DNA of 64,000 bases from Begonia masoniana (lineage: Eukaryota > Streptophyta > Magnoliopsida > Cucurbitales > Begoniaceae). Below are positions 21,583 to 34,085 of this stretch, one piece after another. The notes under the pieces are model-generated. The model was not told the DNA's origin. It ran no database searches and worked only from the letters and a program-made list of their open reading frames with translations. The position numbers and the translations under genes are program-made. Position 1 is the stretch's first letter; the number at the start of each line of letters is the position of its first letter. The DNA lies in contig CM039502.1 of assembly GCA_022432975.1 (NCBI GenBank), positions 14,229,143-14,293,142 on the forward strand, in the 5' to 3' direction.

Positions 21583-23135
21583 ATGGCATTCAACACAAAC
21601 ACTTTATACGTAGAGGGACAATCCACTTCTAGGCCACCTCTTTTTGATGGTAATGACTATGTATATTGAAAAGCTAGGATGAGAATTTTTATTTAAGCAA
21701 TGGACAATGAATTATGGAGTATTATTGAAAATGGTCTATTTAAAGCTATGAAAACTGAAAATGGTGTAAGTGTTCCAAAGCCGGTAAATGAATTAGATGA
21801 TTCGGATAAACGCAATCTAAGTTTAAATGCCAAAGCAATAAATACCTTGTATTGTGCCTTAAATAGAGATGAATTTAATAGGGTATAAGGGTGTGATAGT
21901 GCATTTGAGATTTGGCGTTTACTTGAAATAACTCATGAAGGAACAAATCAAGTAAAGGAAAGTAAAATGAGTATGTTGGTGCACAAATATGAATTATTCT
22001 CTATGGAAAATGATGAATCTATTAGTTCAATGTTTACTCGTTTTACTAACATTACTAATAGTTTGAAAGTACTTGGTAGAACGTATCCAAATGAAGAATT
22101 GGTAAGAAAGATTCTTAGGTGTCTACCAAGAGGATGGTAACCCAAAGTGACAGCCATTCAAAAAGCTAGGGATCTCAAAGTCCTCAAGTTGGAAGAACTT
22201 ATTGGCTTTTTCATGAAGCATGAGATAACAATGAGAGCCAATGAGAAGGAAGATCTCAAAGAAAAAGAAGTCTCCAAGAGAAAAGACATTTCTCTCAAGG
22301 CCTCATCAAGCAAACCGAAGAGTTTGAACAAGAAGAGGATGATGAGGAGATTGCATTTATAATGAGAAAATTCAGCAAATTTTTTCAACAGAAAAAGATG
22401 CAAGGTAGGAGATTCTCAAAGGGAGACAAGTCTCAAAAGGATAAGGAGATCACTTGCTTTGAGTGCGGGAAGCCGGGACACATCAAGGCTGAATGTCCTC
22501 AAGCCAAGAAAGGTCCCAAGCAATTCAAGAAGAGGGCAATAAAAACTACGTGGGATGATAATGAAAGTGACACCTCCTCCGAAGACGAGGAAGTAGCCAA
22601 CTTGTGCTTCATGGCCAAGAAAAATGAGGTATGTGATTCTTCTAGTGATAGTGATAATGATGATGGCGATCTAATTGATGCATTCAATGACTTAGTTAAA
22701 CAATATAGCATGCTTAAGTCTAAATACAACTTGTTAATGAAAGAAAATGCAAACTTGATCGAAAAGCATGCTAAGGAGAGTAACTTACATGAAAAGGAAA
22801 TTAGTGAACTCAAGACTAAAAATGATAGGTTGAATGATATAGTCTTGAAATTTACTAATGGAAGCAAGAACTTGAATATGCTCCTAGGAAATCAAAGAGT
22901 AACATTTGATAAGGCCAGAATTGGTTACGAAAAATCTAATAAAAAGAAAGTATACAAGAACTTTTTCGTCAAACCATCCACATGTCATACATGTAATGAG
23001 GTAGGTCATAAATCATTTGTATGTCCATTAAAATTTAACAATCTTAAATCATTTGTTAAGCTACAATGGGTTCCTAAAAGAACCAAACTTAACACTAGGA
23101 CCCAAAAAATTTGGGTACCAAAGAAGGTTACATGA
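21583..23135 (+). pseudogene. Copia gag, degenerate
   Basis: Gag would form the particle. The ATG at 21583 begins the usual N-terminus, but stops replace expected residues early (near 21668, 21694, 21886, 22138). The UBN2-type capsid region spans about 21700-22200. A frame change near 22360 leads to a 257-codon open stretch (22362-23135). That stretch has a CCHC knuckle CFECGKPGHIKAEC, an acidic Ser-rich segment, a Leu/Lys-rich coiled-coil-like stretch (about 22690-22880), and a second knuckle CHTCNEVGHKSFVC. Two knuckles and a coiled coil are typical of Sirevirus gag. Confidence 0.85.
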
Positions 23136-23159
23136 TTATATTTCTTGTAGGTGGTGAGC

Positions 23160-25556
23160 TCTCTCATGAAGAACTTATGATATCTTGATAGCGGATGCTC
23201 AAGACATATGACGGGGGACTCCTCAAAGTTTGCTTATGTCAACAAAAAGAAAGGAAACGTCACTTTTGGCAGAAATCAAAGAGGGAAAATAGTTGGCATT
23301 GGCAACATAGGTATTGACACTAATCCTATAATTGAGAATGTTTTATTAGTTGAAGGCCTAAAACATAATTTGTTAAGCATTAGTCAATTGTGTGATAAAG
23401 GATATAAAGTTGTTTTTGAATCTAAATCATGTATAATTAAAGATAGCTCAAGTAGTAAAATTATGTTTGTAGGTTATAGAGAAGAAAATGTGTATATAAT
23501 TGATTTAGATAATATTGAATGTTTTGATGAAAAATGTTTTGTTGTGAATCTGTTGGTTGATAGTTGGACTTGGCATAGAAGATTAGGACACGTAGGTAGA
23601 GATACCTTAGCTAAGATCACTAAGAATAATCTAGTTAGAGGGATTCCAAAAATATTCTTTGAGAAGGATAAAGTTTGTGAAGCTTGCCAAATGGGCAAGC
23701 AAATCAAAAGTTCCTTTGCATCAAAGAATGCAATCTCTCCAAGCCCCTACAGCTACTTCACATGGACCTTTTCGGTCCTTCTAATGTGGCTGGTCTAGGA
23801 GGAAAACTCTATGCTTATGTTATAGTAGATGAATTCTCTAGGTTCGCATGGGTGTTCTTCTTAAAGTCAAAGGACAAAACATTCGACATCTTCTCTAGCT
23901 TTAGAAAAGAGTTCAAAATGAAAAGAATCTCACAATTGTAGCCATTTGTAGTGATCATGGTGGAGAATTTGAGAATGAGCGATTTGAACTCTTGTGCCTC
24001 AAACATGGAATTGAGCACAATTTCTCATCCCCTAGGACCCCTCAACAAAATAGTATTGTTGAGAGAAAATATAGGTCTCTTCAAGAGCTTGCTCGGACCA
24101 TGCTCAACGAGAACTCTCTTCCAAAATACTTTTGGGCAGAAGCTGTTTCCACAGCTTGCTATGTGTTAAACAAGGTCTCTATGAGGCCTATTCTAGAGAA
24201 GACCTCTTATGAGCTTTGGAATGTGAAAATCTCTCGTGTCAAATTTTTTAGAGCCTTTAAGTGTAAGTGCTTCATCCTAAATACCAAGGGTCACTTAGAC
24301 AAATTCGATTCCAAATCTGATCTTGGTATATTTCTTGGATATTCATTAACTAGTAAAGCCTATAGGGTCTTTAACAAAAGAATACTAGTTGTAGAAGAAT
24401 CCATACATGTTAACTTTGATGAATCACCCCATCCCACAATCAATGTAGATGAGGATGATAAATTAGAAAAGCAGTTGGATTCTCTCTCCTTAGATAAACC
24501 TAGTGAAGATATTCAAGGAGAAACCACCATAGAGCCTCCGTCAAACTCTTTAGAATTAGCTCCAATAAAATATGAAAATGATGATCTCTCTAAGGATGGG
24601 AGATTTGTCAAAAATCATCCAATAGATGACATTCTAGGTGATCCTTCCTTGGGAGTCAAAACTAGAGCGTCTCTTAGGAATCTTTATGCTAATGTTGCAT
24701 TCATCTCTCAAATAGAACATAAGAAATTTGAGGAAGCCGAGTTAGATAAAAATTGGATAGTAGCCATGCAAGAAGAGTTGAATCAATTTGAAAGGAACAA
24801 TGTATGGGAACTTGTTCCAAGGCCTAAAGATCATCCAATTATAGGAACCAAATGGATTTTTAAGAATAAGTTGGATGAAAATGAGATAGTTGTTAGAAAC
24901 AAGGCTAGATTGGTTGCCAAGGGGTACAACAAAGAAGAAAGGATAGATTTTGAGGAAACCTTTGCTCCAGTAGCTCGCTTAGACTTAATTAGGATGCTCT
25001 TAGTCTATGCTTGCTACAAGAACTTCATACTCTTTCAAATGGATGTAAAGAGTACCTTTCTAAATGGATATATCATGGAAGAAGTTTATGTAGAGCAACC
25101 CGTTGGTTTCAAATCTTATGACAAGCATGATCACGTGTTCAAGCTCAAGAAAACTCTATATGGACTTAAGCAAGCTCCTAGAGCTTGGTATGATAGGTTG
25201 AAGAATTTCCTTGAGGAAAGGAAGTTCAAAAAGGGCAATTCAACTCTATTTACCATGCAAAAGGACAAAGACATACCCATTGTGCAGATCTATGTTGATG
25301 ATATCATATTCAGTTCAACGAATGTCTCACTGTGTGATGAGTTCTCCTCCCTAATGCAAAGTGAATTTGAGATGAGTATGATTGGGGAGTTAAAATTCTT
25401 CCTAGGTTTTCAGATTAGTCAAAATCCAAATGGTATTTTCTTCTGTCAAGAAAAATATATTAAAAGCTCTTAAAGAGATTTGGACTGAGTTCTTCTAAAC
25501 CAGCTAGAACCCCAATGAACACCACTACAAAATTGGACAAAGATGAAAATGGGTTA
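23160..25556 (+). pseudogene. Copia pol: protease, integrase, RT (truncated)
   Basis: In order: aspartic protease YLDSGCSRHMTG (about 23184), integrase zinc domain (HRRLGH ... CEAC, 23570-23690), integrase core ([17 protein letters not shown], then the catalytic Glu in [12 protein letters not shown]), and RT with [11 protein letters not shown] and the active site YVDDIIF (about 25290). Frame changes lie near 23750 and 23940, and the frame ends at 25473. The copia sequence stops at 25556, where gypsy B pol begins. The RT tail and all RNase H are absent on both sides of the gypsy B block, so this was replacement or deletion, not simple insertion. Confidence 0.9.
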
Positions 25557-25560
25557 AGAA

Positions 25561-28176
25561 TTGAATAAGCTTACAGTCAAGAACAAATACCCTTTGCCGA
25601 GAATTGATGACTTATTTGACCAGCTTAGAGGTGCGAGAGTTTTCTCAAAAATTGACCTTAGATCCGGTTATTACCAGCTTAAGGTTAAAACTGAAGATAT
25701 CCCGAAGACTGCCTTTCGTACTAGGTATGGACATTATGAGTTTCTGGTCATGTCTTTTGGTTTGACAAACGTACCAGCAGCCTTTATGGATCTTATGAAC
25801 AGAGTGTTTCATGAGTATTTGGACAAGTTTGTCATTGTATTTATAGATGACATTCTAATCTATTCCAAAACCAAGGAGGAGCATGCAGAACACTTAAACT
25901 TAGTGTTAGGATTACTGAAACAGCACCAATTATACGCCAAGTTTTCTAAGTGTGAATTTTGGTTGGACCAAGTTCACTTTTTAGGACATGTCATTTCTGG
26001 AAATGGATTATCTGTTGATCCAGCTAAGGTTCAAGCAGTTAGGGAATGGCCCCAACCGAAGAATGCCACCGATATCAGAAGTTTTCTTGGACTAGCAGGA
26101 TACTATAGAAAGTTCATTGAAGGATTTTCAAAGATTGCTACACCTCTCACTAAGTTGACTAGGAAGAATGTAAAGTACACATGGACCGATGAATGTGAAC
26201 TTAGTTTCCAAACTTTGAAACAGAAACTGACCAATGCTCCTATTTTAACCCTTCCAGTTGAAGGTGGTAAGTATAGTATTTACTGTGATGCATCCAAGAT
26301 TGGACTGGGCTGTGTCTTGATGCAGGATGGGAAAGTTATAGCTTACGCTTCCAGGCAGTTGAAAACGCATGAGAAGAATTACCCCACGCATGACTTAGAA
26401 TTAGCTGCAGTGGTGTTTGCACTTAAGATTTGGAGACATTATCTGTATGGACAATCTTGTGAAATATTCTCAGACCATAAAAGTCTGAAATATATTTTCA
26501 CTCAAAAAGAATTAAATATGAGGCAACGTAGATGGTTAGAATTTGTAAAAGATTATGACTTTGAGATCAAGTACCATCCCGGAAAAGCAAATGTTGTGGC
26601 AGATGCCTTGAGCAGGGTAGCAACATCAGCCCCGACTATGAGTTTCAGTATGCCGTTAGCCTTAGAATCTGAATTTCGAAGGTTTAATCTAGAAGCAGTA
26701 TCTAGCGTATCAGCTATACTTTCGGCCATAACCTTAAGACCTACTATTCTTGAGAAGATAAAGGAAGCTCAGTCGAACGATGATGACTGTAACAAGTTCA
26801 AGTCAAGCATAGACTCCACGGACAAATCGGATTTCAACTATTCTTCCGATGAAATCCTTAAGTTTAGGAATAGGTGGTTTGTTCCTGCCATTAAAGAGCT
26901 TCGTGATGAGATTCTTTCTGAGGCTCATTCCTCTAGATTCTCAGTTCACCCTGGGTGTACGAAGATGTATGAGGATCTGAAACAGCATTATTGGTGGCCT
27001 GGAATGAAAAGAAGTGTGGCAGAATATGTAGGATCATGTTTATGTTGTCAACAGGTTAAAGCTGAACATCAGAGACCTGCAGGAACATTACAACCTTTGC
27101 CAATCCCCGAATGGAAATGGGAACAAATAACCATGGACTTTGTGGTAGGATTGCCTAAAACAGTAAAAGGACATGATGCAATTTGGGTAATAGTTGACCG
27201 TTTAACCAAATCAGCCCACTTCCTGCCTATGAAGATGACATACTCAATGGATCAACTTGCTGAGTTGTATGTGCACGAAATTGTCAGATTGCATGGAGTT
27301 CCAAGTATTATAGTCTCAGACCGAGATGCTAGATTCACATCTAAGTTTTGGAAGAGTTTGCATAAGGCAATGGGGACTCAGCTTAGTTTCAGTACAGCTT
27401 TCCACCCTCAAACAGATGGACAATCCGAAAGGACTATTCAGATTTTAGAAGATATGCTTCGTGCTTGTGTTTTAGATTTCCAAGGTTCCTGGAGTAAGTA
27501 CCTAGCTTTAGTAGAATTTTCTTACAATAACAGTTTTCAGGCAACAATAAGAATGGCACCGTATGAAGCACTGTATGGACGAAAATGCAGATCACCTTTG
27601 TACTGGAATGAAGTTGGTGAAGCGCAGTTGCTTGGTCCTGATATTGTGCAACGGACTGTGGAGAAAGTTGCTCTTATCCGACAAAGAATCTTGACAGCTC
27701 AAAGCCGACAGAAGTGTTATGCCGATAAGAGACGCAGAGAATTGGAGTTTGAAGTTGGAGATGAAGTTTTCCTTAAGGTGTCACCTTTCAAGGGAGTTGT
27801 AAGATTCGGAAAGAGAGGGAAGTTGAATCCTAGATTTATTGGACCATTCATAATCTCGAAGAAGTTTGGGAAAACAGCCTATCAGTTACAGCTGCCAGTC
27901 TCTATGGATGGAGTCCATAATGTGTTTCATGTTTCCATGTTGAAGAAGTGTGTGCGGGATCCGTCTCAGATTGTGGAACAGCAGAGTATTGAAGTTCAAC
28001 CAACCCTTTCTTATGAAGAGAAACCAGCAAAGATCCTAGACTTTGCTGTAAAAGTATTGCGGAACAAAGAAATCCCACTAGTTAAAGTCTTGTGGCACAA
28101 TCAAAACCTTGAAGAGACAACTTGGGAACGCCAACAAGACATGATGGATCAATATCCCGAATTGTTCAGGTACTGA
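25561..28176 (+). CDS. Gypsy B pol, 3' part (RT to chromo-like end), intact frame
   Basis: The frame is 871 codons without interruption. It begins inside RT at the recombination junction, so the apparent start is not a real initiation site. Domains: RT active site FIDDILIYS (about residues 95-103), RNase H ([10 protein letters not shown], about 240), integrase zinc domain ([10 protein letters not shown] ... CLCC, about 455-500), and catalytic core with Asp in MDFVVGLP (about 525), Asp in SDRDARF (about 587) and Glu in GQSERTIQ (about 622). GPY/F and chromo-like segment [19 protein letters not shown] follow at about 850. A chromovirus (Tekay/Del-like) is likely. The intact frame contrasts with the stop-filled gypsy A. 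Confidence 0.92.
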   Translation: MNKLTVKNKYPLPRIDDLFDQLRGARVFSKIDLRSGYYQLKVKTEDIPKTAFRTRYGHYEFLVMSFGLTNVPAAFMDLMNRVFHEYLDKFVIVFIDDILIYSKTKEEHAEHLNLVLGLLKQHQLYAKFSKCEFWLDQVHFLGHVISGNGLSVDPAKVQAVREWPQPKNATDIRSFLGLAGYYRKFIEGFSKIATPLTKLTRKNVKYTWTDECELSFQTLKQKLTNAPILTLPVEGGKYSIYCDASKIGLGCVLMQDGKVIAYASRQLKTHEKNYPTHDLELAAVVFALKIWRHYLYGQSCEIFSDHKSLKYIFTQKELNMRQRRWLEFVKDYDFEIKYHPGKANVVADALSRVATSAPTMSFSMPLALESEFRRFNLEAVSSVSAILSAITLRPTILEKIKEAQSNDDDCNKFKSSIDSTDKSDFNYSSDEILKFRNRWFVPAIKELRDEILSEAHSSRFSVHPGCTKMYEDLKQHYWWPGMKRSVAEYVGSCLCCQQVKAEHQRPAGTLQPLPIPEWKWEQITMDFVVGLPKTVKGHDAIWVIVDRLTKSAHFLPMKMTYSMDQLAELYVHEIVRLHGVPSIIVSDRDARFTSKFWKSLHKAMGTQLSFSTAFHPQTDGQSERTIQILEDMLRACVLDFQGSWSKYLALVEFSYNNSFQATIRMAPYEALYGRKCRSPLYWNEVGEAQLLGPDIVQRTVEKVALIRQRILTAQSRQKCYADKRRRELEFEVGDEVFLKVSPFKGVVRFGKRGKLNPRFIGPFIISKKFGKTAYQLQLPVSMDGVHNVFHVSMLKKCVRDPSQIVEQQSIEVQPTLSYEEKPAKILDFAVKVLRNKEIPLVKVLWHNQNLEETTWERQQDMMDQYPELFRY

Positions 28177-28198
28177 ATTTTGAGGACAAAATTCTTTT

Positions 28199-28210
28199 AA
28201 GGAGGGTAGA
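28199..28210 (+). promoter_or_regulatory. Gypsy B polypurine tract
   Basis: AAGGAGGGTAGA lies just before the LTR start at 28212. It primes plus-strand DNA synthesis. The same motif, on the minus strand, adjoins the gypsy C LTRs. Confidence 0.85.
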
Positions 28211-28914
28211 TTGTAATACCCGGTTTTTATATAGACCAATTCTCTATCTCTTGTAGCTAATGGTGCATTTTATATGGCAATATTAAATGTAGGGTTGGTG
28301 GATGACTAGACAAGGGCATATGAGTAATTGGAAATTTAAAAAGTGGATAACGTATTTAAGGAAAGAGGTTTTGAGTTATTTCACGGTAGCCGCCACCCTT
28401 TCCCTCATTTCCTCTCGGTTTTTCAGCTCGAGCAGCAGGATTCTCCAGGCGATTCCCCTGTTCGATTCTCCTTCAACCTAGGTGAACTCTCCTCGTCTTC
28501 TTGTGATTTTAGTAGTTAGATAGCTGAGGGAATACAATGTATGAAGTTTCGAGGAAAACGCTATGATTTGGTATAGATTCGGGTTTCTGTGAAATGGGAA
28601 TGCACGAAGATCCGAACTCCATAATTTATTTCCTTAAACTCCTGGATTGTTTAGAATGAAGTATAACTAACATACTGCCTACGATTTTAGGTTTGAGCTA
28701 AACCGAAGTAGCTAGCAACCAAGTAATTCCAGGAGGGCCAGGTAAGTAGAGTTTGTATTTGCCTTCGGGCCTACATCACAAAACACTAGGATTTTCTTGT
28801 ATGCATGAAAGTATGTTTCATTTCAATTGCCATGCATCATATTTTGGAAAGAAAACGAAAATGAATTTACATGAAGTAGCATGGTGAGTTGTGAACAGAT
28901 TGAGACAATACATT

Positions 28915-29101
28915 TTTAAGGGAATTAATCCGCCCCTTAATCGAACATAACTGGATTCATACCTTGGGAAAAACCGATCCACCTCCCATTGTATCAGGGA
29001 TCAATCATCTGTTAAGGGAACTAATCCACCCCTTAAGTGACATATATGTGGATTCATACCCTGGGAAAGCTGATCCACCTCCCATTGTATCAGGGATCAT
29101 C
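28915..29101. repeat. Direct repeat in gypsy B LTR
   Basis: Two imperfect units share AAGGGAATTAATCCGCCCCTTA-like starts, the TGGATTCATACC block, and a shared end CCACCTCCCATTGTATCAGG. They sit about 200-400 bp after the GGCCTACATCACA block. Confidence 0.75.
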
Positions 29102-29739
29102 AGACCGGTTGAATGAATGCAATATAACTGAGGAAGAGGAATGTAGAAATTGCATATTTAGGATTTGCATATCTCTGTACTTCCATCATTTCTTGCTCTG
29201 CTTACTTAGCATTAGGCTAATAGATGAGTTTTGTGATGTAGGTGTTGAGAATATAGCAGGTGATTTCCTTGATCGTGCAAATGAATAGATGTGGTTGGAG
29301 GAGTACTCTCATGTTCTGATTCGGCAAACTGTTGAGGCGGATTAACTGATGTCTGCAGATATGAGAAATTAATTGACAATGATTTAGTCTGAGTATGTTG
29401 AATTTTATAACAGTAGAGATTGCAACCTTTTGAATACATTTTAGAATTTCTGATGTTAGTGGTCCTGTTGAATTTCTAGAATGCTGATTTTACGGAATTT
29501 GAGTAATACAATGAATTGAGGTGTTTTAGAATGAGTTTGGTAAAATGTTGAGTCCAATTGTTAGTCAAGTTTACTGTCAAATTGTTCAGTCCATCGATAT
29601 GAAGTTGAGTAATACGTCTATTTGATGTTGTTTGGTAAAGTCTATCGGCAGGAGAAGAGTAGTTGTTTGTTGTCCTACCGGTAGTTGATAAGCAGTAAAC
29701 TTGCCTTCTATCGGCATAAGTTTTAAAAGTCACGTGATA

Positions 29740-30060
29740 AGCACGTATCGGCAGAAGCTGGATAATTAAGTTATCCTGCTGACGTCATCGGCATAAGTAG
29801 GACATATGCTGCTTAGCCGTTTAGCAATCGGCAGAAGTTAGATAATGGGTTTATCTGGCTGACGTCACCGGCAGGAGAAGCTGGATAATTAAGTTATCCT
29901 GCTGACGTCATCGGCAGAAGCCTGTTATTTATATATGGCCTATTCCGTTGACTAGTCGTCGGCAGCTGTGTTTGAGTCGTGACGTCATCGGCAGAAGCCT
30001 GTTATTTATATATGGCCTATTCGTTGACTAGTCGTCGGCAGGGGCGTTTGACCTCTGTCA
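29740..30060 (+). promoter_or_regulatory. Repeated CGGCAGAAG / TGACGTCA modules in gypsy B LTR
   Basis: TGACGTCA occurs at 29780, 29860, 29903 and 29980, each next to a CGGCA(G/T)AAG or CGGCAGG motif. TGACGTCA is a perfect palindrome recognised by plant bZIP factors, including TGA-type proteins. A longer unit ending in CGTTGACTAGTCGTCGGCAG is present twice (about 29901-29965 and 29980-30041). Position in a gypsy LTR makes an enhancer role plausible but unproven. Confidence 0.6.
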
Positions 30061-30327
30061 CCCATCGGTATTAACGATTTAAACTTTTACTTCCTTCAAC
30101 TAATTATTCCTTAACACTTCAACTGATTCTTTCAACATTATTTTACAGTTTTTATTAATTCGCATCTTGTCTAAATGATTTTCCGCTGCAAGTTTTAAAC
30201 ATTTTTAGGTTTTAATAAGCATCAAATCTTGATCCTCGAGTGAAATTGTAAATTGCTCCGAGAGTTCTTGGTGATGTTTGCGTTAGTGGTAACGAACCGG
30301 GTTCAGATAACTCGGGGCGTTACAGGT

Positions 30328-30340
30328 TGGTATCAGAGAC
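30328..30340 (+). promoter_or_regulatory. Gypsy B primer binding site
   Basis: TGGTATCAGAGAC lies three bases after the LTR end. It is of the initiator Met-tRNA type. Confidence 0.85.
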
Positions 30341-30478
30341 ATTCAGTTAAACCGTTCAAAATATTACTCATCAGTGCCAATCATTGCATGGAAGTGCTCC
30401 AACAACTGTAAGTGTTTACCTTGACCTTAGTTATTAGATATTTACGAGCATACTTAACCCTGTCCAGGAATTTAGCAT

Positions 30479-33400
30479 ATGGCTAGACGACCAGGAAGAC
30501 CGAGGATACCAAGAGAGGTACCAAGTCCAAGACGTGAGGAGGACTCTAGTGTGATCAGACAACTGACTGAGTTGATGCGCCAACAGACTGACATAGTGCG
30601 TCAACAATCTGATCAATTAGGGGTGCTGTTGAATCGAGAAGCACAAGGAAGTGCCAACTCGGGTCCTGGTGGTGAGCATTCTGGAGATAGGTTTAGGAGA
30701 CTTAGACCACCCACATTTGATGGACAGTCAACGGATCCAGTCATAGCTGAAGGATGGCTTAGAAAGATTGAAAGTATGTTTAGGTGTGCCAGCATAGGAG
30801 AAGAAGACAAGGTCACGTTGGCAACCTTCCATCTTGCTGGTGAAGCTCAACTCTGGTGGGAGACAATAGAGACCACCACAGATGTTCTGACCATGCCTTG
30901 GTCACAATTCAAGGATGCTTTCTATGAGAAATATTTTAACAGTACTGTCCAAACCGCAAAAAAATTGGAGTTCCTCAACTTGAAGCAGACAGGGTCTGTG
31001 GCCGAGTACAGTAAGCAGTTTGAGTCTCTGTCCAGATTTGCTGGACATTTTGCCCCCAGGGATGAAGATAAGGTGTTTAAGTTTGTGCATGGATTGAAGC
31101 CAGAAATTTACCGAGGAGTAAAATTCTGCGGTATAAAGGGTTTGACATTAAGTGAAGTAGTGTCCACTGCTCTGGAAGTGGAAGAGGCTGAAAGGAAGTG
31201 TGCTGGACCAAAGGAGACCCCGCAAAGGTTTAACCAGCCACACCAGCAGAAGGGAATGAAGAGGCCAAGTGAAGGCCAAAATAGCAAGGAAGCAGGAAGA
31301 AAAATACAGAAGGTCAAGAATTTTCCCCAATGTCCAACGTGTTTGAAGAATCACCCGGGGGAGTGTAGGTGGACTTCTAGAAGGTGTTTCAATTGTGAGG
31401 AGGTCGGGCATTCGTTCAAGGACTGCACCAAGCCCAGATTCCTTCGATGCTTCAACTGTAACAAGACAGGACACATGGTTAGAGACTGTCCAATCCCTAA
31501 GAGTGGCCCTGCTATGGTTAAACCGAGGATATTCTCAATGGTAGAGTCAGGAGAAGAGGAACAGCCTGCTGTAGTGTCAGGTACTATATTGATCAATTCA
31601 GTACCTTCTTTCACTTTATTAGACTCTGGTGCAACGCACTCATTTATAGCATCTACTTTTGCCAATAAATTAGATGTACAGTTTACCCCTTCCATGCATG
31701 TGTTTAATGTTGCCTTACCCTCTGGGGAAAACATGCACTCTGACCAAGTGATGCTAGATAGCAATGTGTTAGTAGGGAATGTAAGTCTACCTGCTGATCT
31801 TATAATTATGGATATAATAGGATTTGATGTAATCCTAGGTATGGACTGGTTGTTTAAACACCACGCCACAATTGATTGTAGAACCGGAGTAGTTAGTTTT
31901 CAACCCCCTGGTAAGTTGAAACATACCTTTCAAGCTTCAAAGAAGAGTAAGGAAATGTCTGTGATGACTTCTATTGCCACTAGACCTTCCCTGTGTAGGG
32001 AGTATTCGTGCTTCTTAGCTAGTGTTTTAGACACACAGCATATAGGAAAATCGAGTCCTCGAGATGTTTTAGCCGTCCAAGATTTTCCTGAGGTATTCCT
32101 AGATGACCTTCCTGGCTTACCGCCAGATAGAGAAATTGAATTTGTTGTAGATGTATACCCCGGAGCCGAGCCTGTGTCTAAAAATCCTTATAGATTAGCT
32201 CCAACTGAGCTCAAGGAACTAAAGAAACAATTGGAAGAACTATTAGAGAAGGGGTTCATACGCCCTAGCTTTTCACCATGGGGTGCACCTGTCCTTTTTG
32301 TCAAGAAGAAGGATGGATCAATGCGCATGTGCATTGATTACAGAGAATTGAATAAGCTTACAGTCAAGAACAAATACCCTTTGCCGAGAATTGATGACTT
32401 ATTTGACCAGCTTAGAGGTGCGAGAGTTTTCTCAAAATTGACCTTAGATCCGGTTATTACCAGCTTAAGGTTAAAACTGAAGATATCCCGAAGACTGCCT
32501 TTCGTACTAGGTATGGACATTATGAGTTTCTGGTCATGTCTTTTGGTTTGACAAACGTACCAGCAGCCTTTATGGATCTTATGAACAGAGTGTTTCATGA
32601 GTATTTGGACAAGTTTGTCATTGTATTTATAGATGACATTCTAATCTATTCCAAAACCAAGGAGGAGCATGCAGAACACTTAAACTTAGTGTTAGGATTA
32701 CTGAAACAGCACCAATTATACGCCAAGTTTTCTAAGTGTGAATTTTGGTTGGACCAAGTTCACTTTTTAGGACATGTCATTTCTGGAAATGGATTATCTG
32801 TTGATCCAGCTAAGGTTCAAGCAGTTAGGGAATGGCCCCAACCGAAGAATGCCACCGATATCAGAAGTTTTCTTGGACTAGCAGGATACTATAGAAAGTT
32901 CATTGAAGGATTTTCAAAGATTGCTACACCTCTCACTAAGTTGACTAGGAAGAATGTAAAGTACACATGGACCGATGAATGTGAACTTAGTTTCCAAACT
33001 TTGAAACAGAAACTGACCAATGCTCCTATTTTAACCCTTCCAGTTGAAGGTGGTAAGTATAGTATTTACTGTGATGCATCCAAGATTGGACTGGGCTGTG
33101 TCTTGATGCAGGATGGGAAAGTTATAGCTTACGCTTCCAGGCAGTTGAAAACGCATGAGAAGAATTACCCCACGCATGACTTAGAATTAGCTGCAGTGGT
33201 GTTTGCACTTAAGATTTGGAGACATTATCTGTATGGACAATCTTGTGAAATATTCTCAGACCATAAAAGTCTGAAATATATTTTCACTCAAAAAGAATTA
33301 AATATGAGGCAACGTAGATGGTTAGAATTTGTAAAAGATTATGACTTTGAGATCAAGTACCATCCCGGAAAAGCAAATGTTGTGGCAGATGCCTTGAGCA

Positions 33401-34085
33401 GGGTAGCAACATCAGCCCCGACTATGAGTTTCAGTATGCCGTTAGCCTTAGAATCTGAATTTCGAAGGTTTAATCTAGAAGCAGTATCTAGCGTATCAGC
33501 TATACTTTCGGCCATAACCTTAAGACCTACTATTCTTGAGAAGATAAAGGAAGCTCAGTCGAACGATGATGACTGTAACAAGTTCAAGTCAAGCATAGAC
33601 TCCACGGACAAATCGGATTTCAACTATTCTTCCGATGGAATCCTTAAGTTTAGGAATAGGTGGTTTGTTCCTGCCATTAAAGAGCTTCGTGATGAGATTC
33701 TTTCTGAGGCTCATTCCTCTAGATTCTCAGTTCACCCTGGGTGTACGAAGATGTATGAGGATCTGAAACAGCATTATTGGTGGCCTGGAATGAAAAGAAG
33801 TGTGGCAGAATATGTAGGATCATGTTTATGTTGTCAACAGGTTAAAGCTGAACATCAGAGACCTGCAGGAACATTACAACCTTTGCCAATCCCCGAATGG
33901 AAATGGGAACAAATAACCATGGACTTTGTGGTAGGATTGCCTAAAACAGTAAAAGGACATGATGCAATTTGGGTAATAGTTGACCGTTTAACCAAATCAG
34001 CCCACTTCCTGCCTATGAAGATGACATACTCAATGGATCAACTTGCTGAGTTGTATGTGCACGAAATTGTCAGATTGCATGGAGT
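30479..34085 (+). CDS. Gypsy B gag-pol, truncated and one frameshift
   Basis: The ATG at 30479 starts a 690-codon frame (to 32551). A basic N-terminus leads into the gag capsid-like domain (about residues 90-210; [22 protein letters not shown]), then two CCHC knuckles ([14 protein letters not shown] about 303, [14 protein letters not shown] about 324). Aspartic protease [11 protein letters not shown] follows (Asp about 382), then an RT start with [14 protein letters not shown] (about 611). Loss of one A near 32437, relative to the other copy, shifts the frame. Pol then continues in a new frame (from about 32440) through RNase H into integrase and stops matching at 34085, beyond which copia sequence resumes. 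The second half duplicates 25557-27299. Confidence 0.92.

Larger units (their letters stand above)
28212..30324 (+). mobile_element. Gypsy B LTR (single, internal)
   Basis: It starts TGTAATACCCGG, ends ...GGGGCGTTACA and is 2.1 kb. It serves as the 3' LTR of the left pol and the 5' LTR of the right gag-pol. It contains two ~95-bp direct repeats (about 28915-29101) and a region of repeated CGGCAGAAG modules with four TGACGTCA palindromes (29640-30065). I see no coding sequence; short open frames there are not credible. Confidence 0.92.
25557..34085 (+). mobile_element. Gypsy B, permuted, about 1.26 units
   Basis: The order is pol (from mid-RT to the end) - LTR (28212-30324) - primer site - gag - pol (to mid-integrase). 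Only one LTR is present and it is internal. 25557-27299 and 32344-34085 are the same region, identical except for one A indel (near 32437) and one G/A change (26848 against 33638) seen by eye. Both outer junctions fall inside copia sequence and show no target duplication. The organisation fits a tandem array piece, or a one-LTR circle concatemer captured by end joining. A collapsed assembly could also produce it. Confidence 0.88.
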
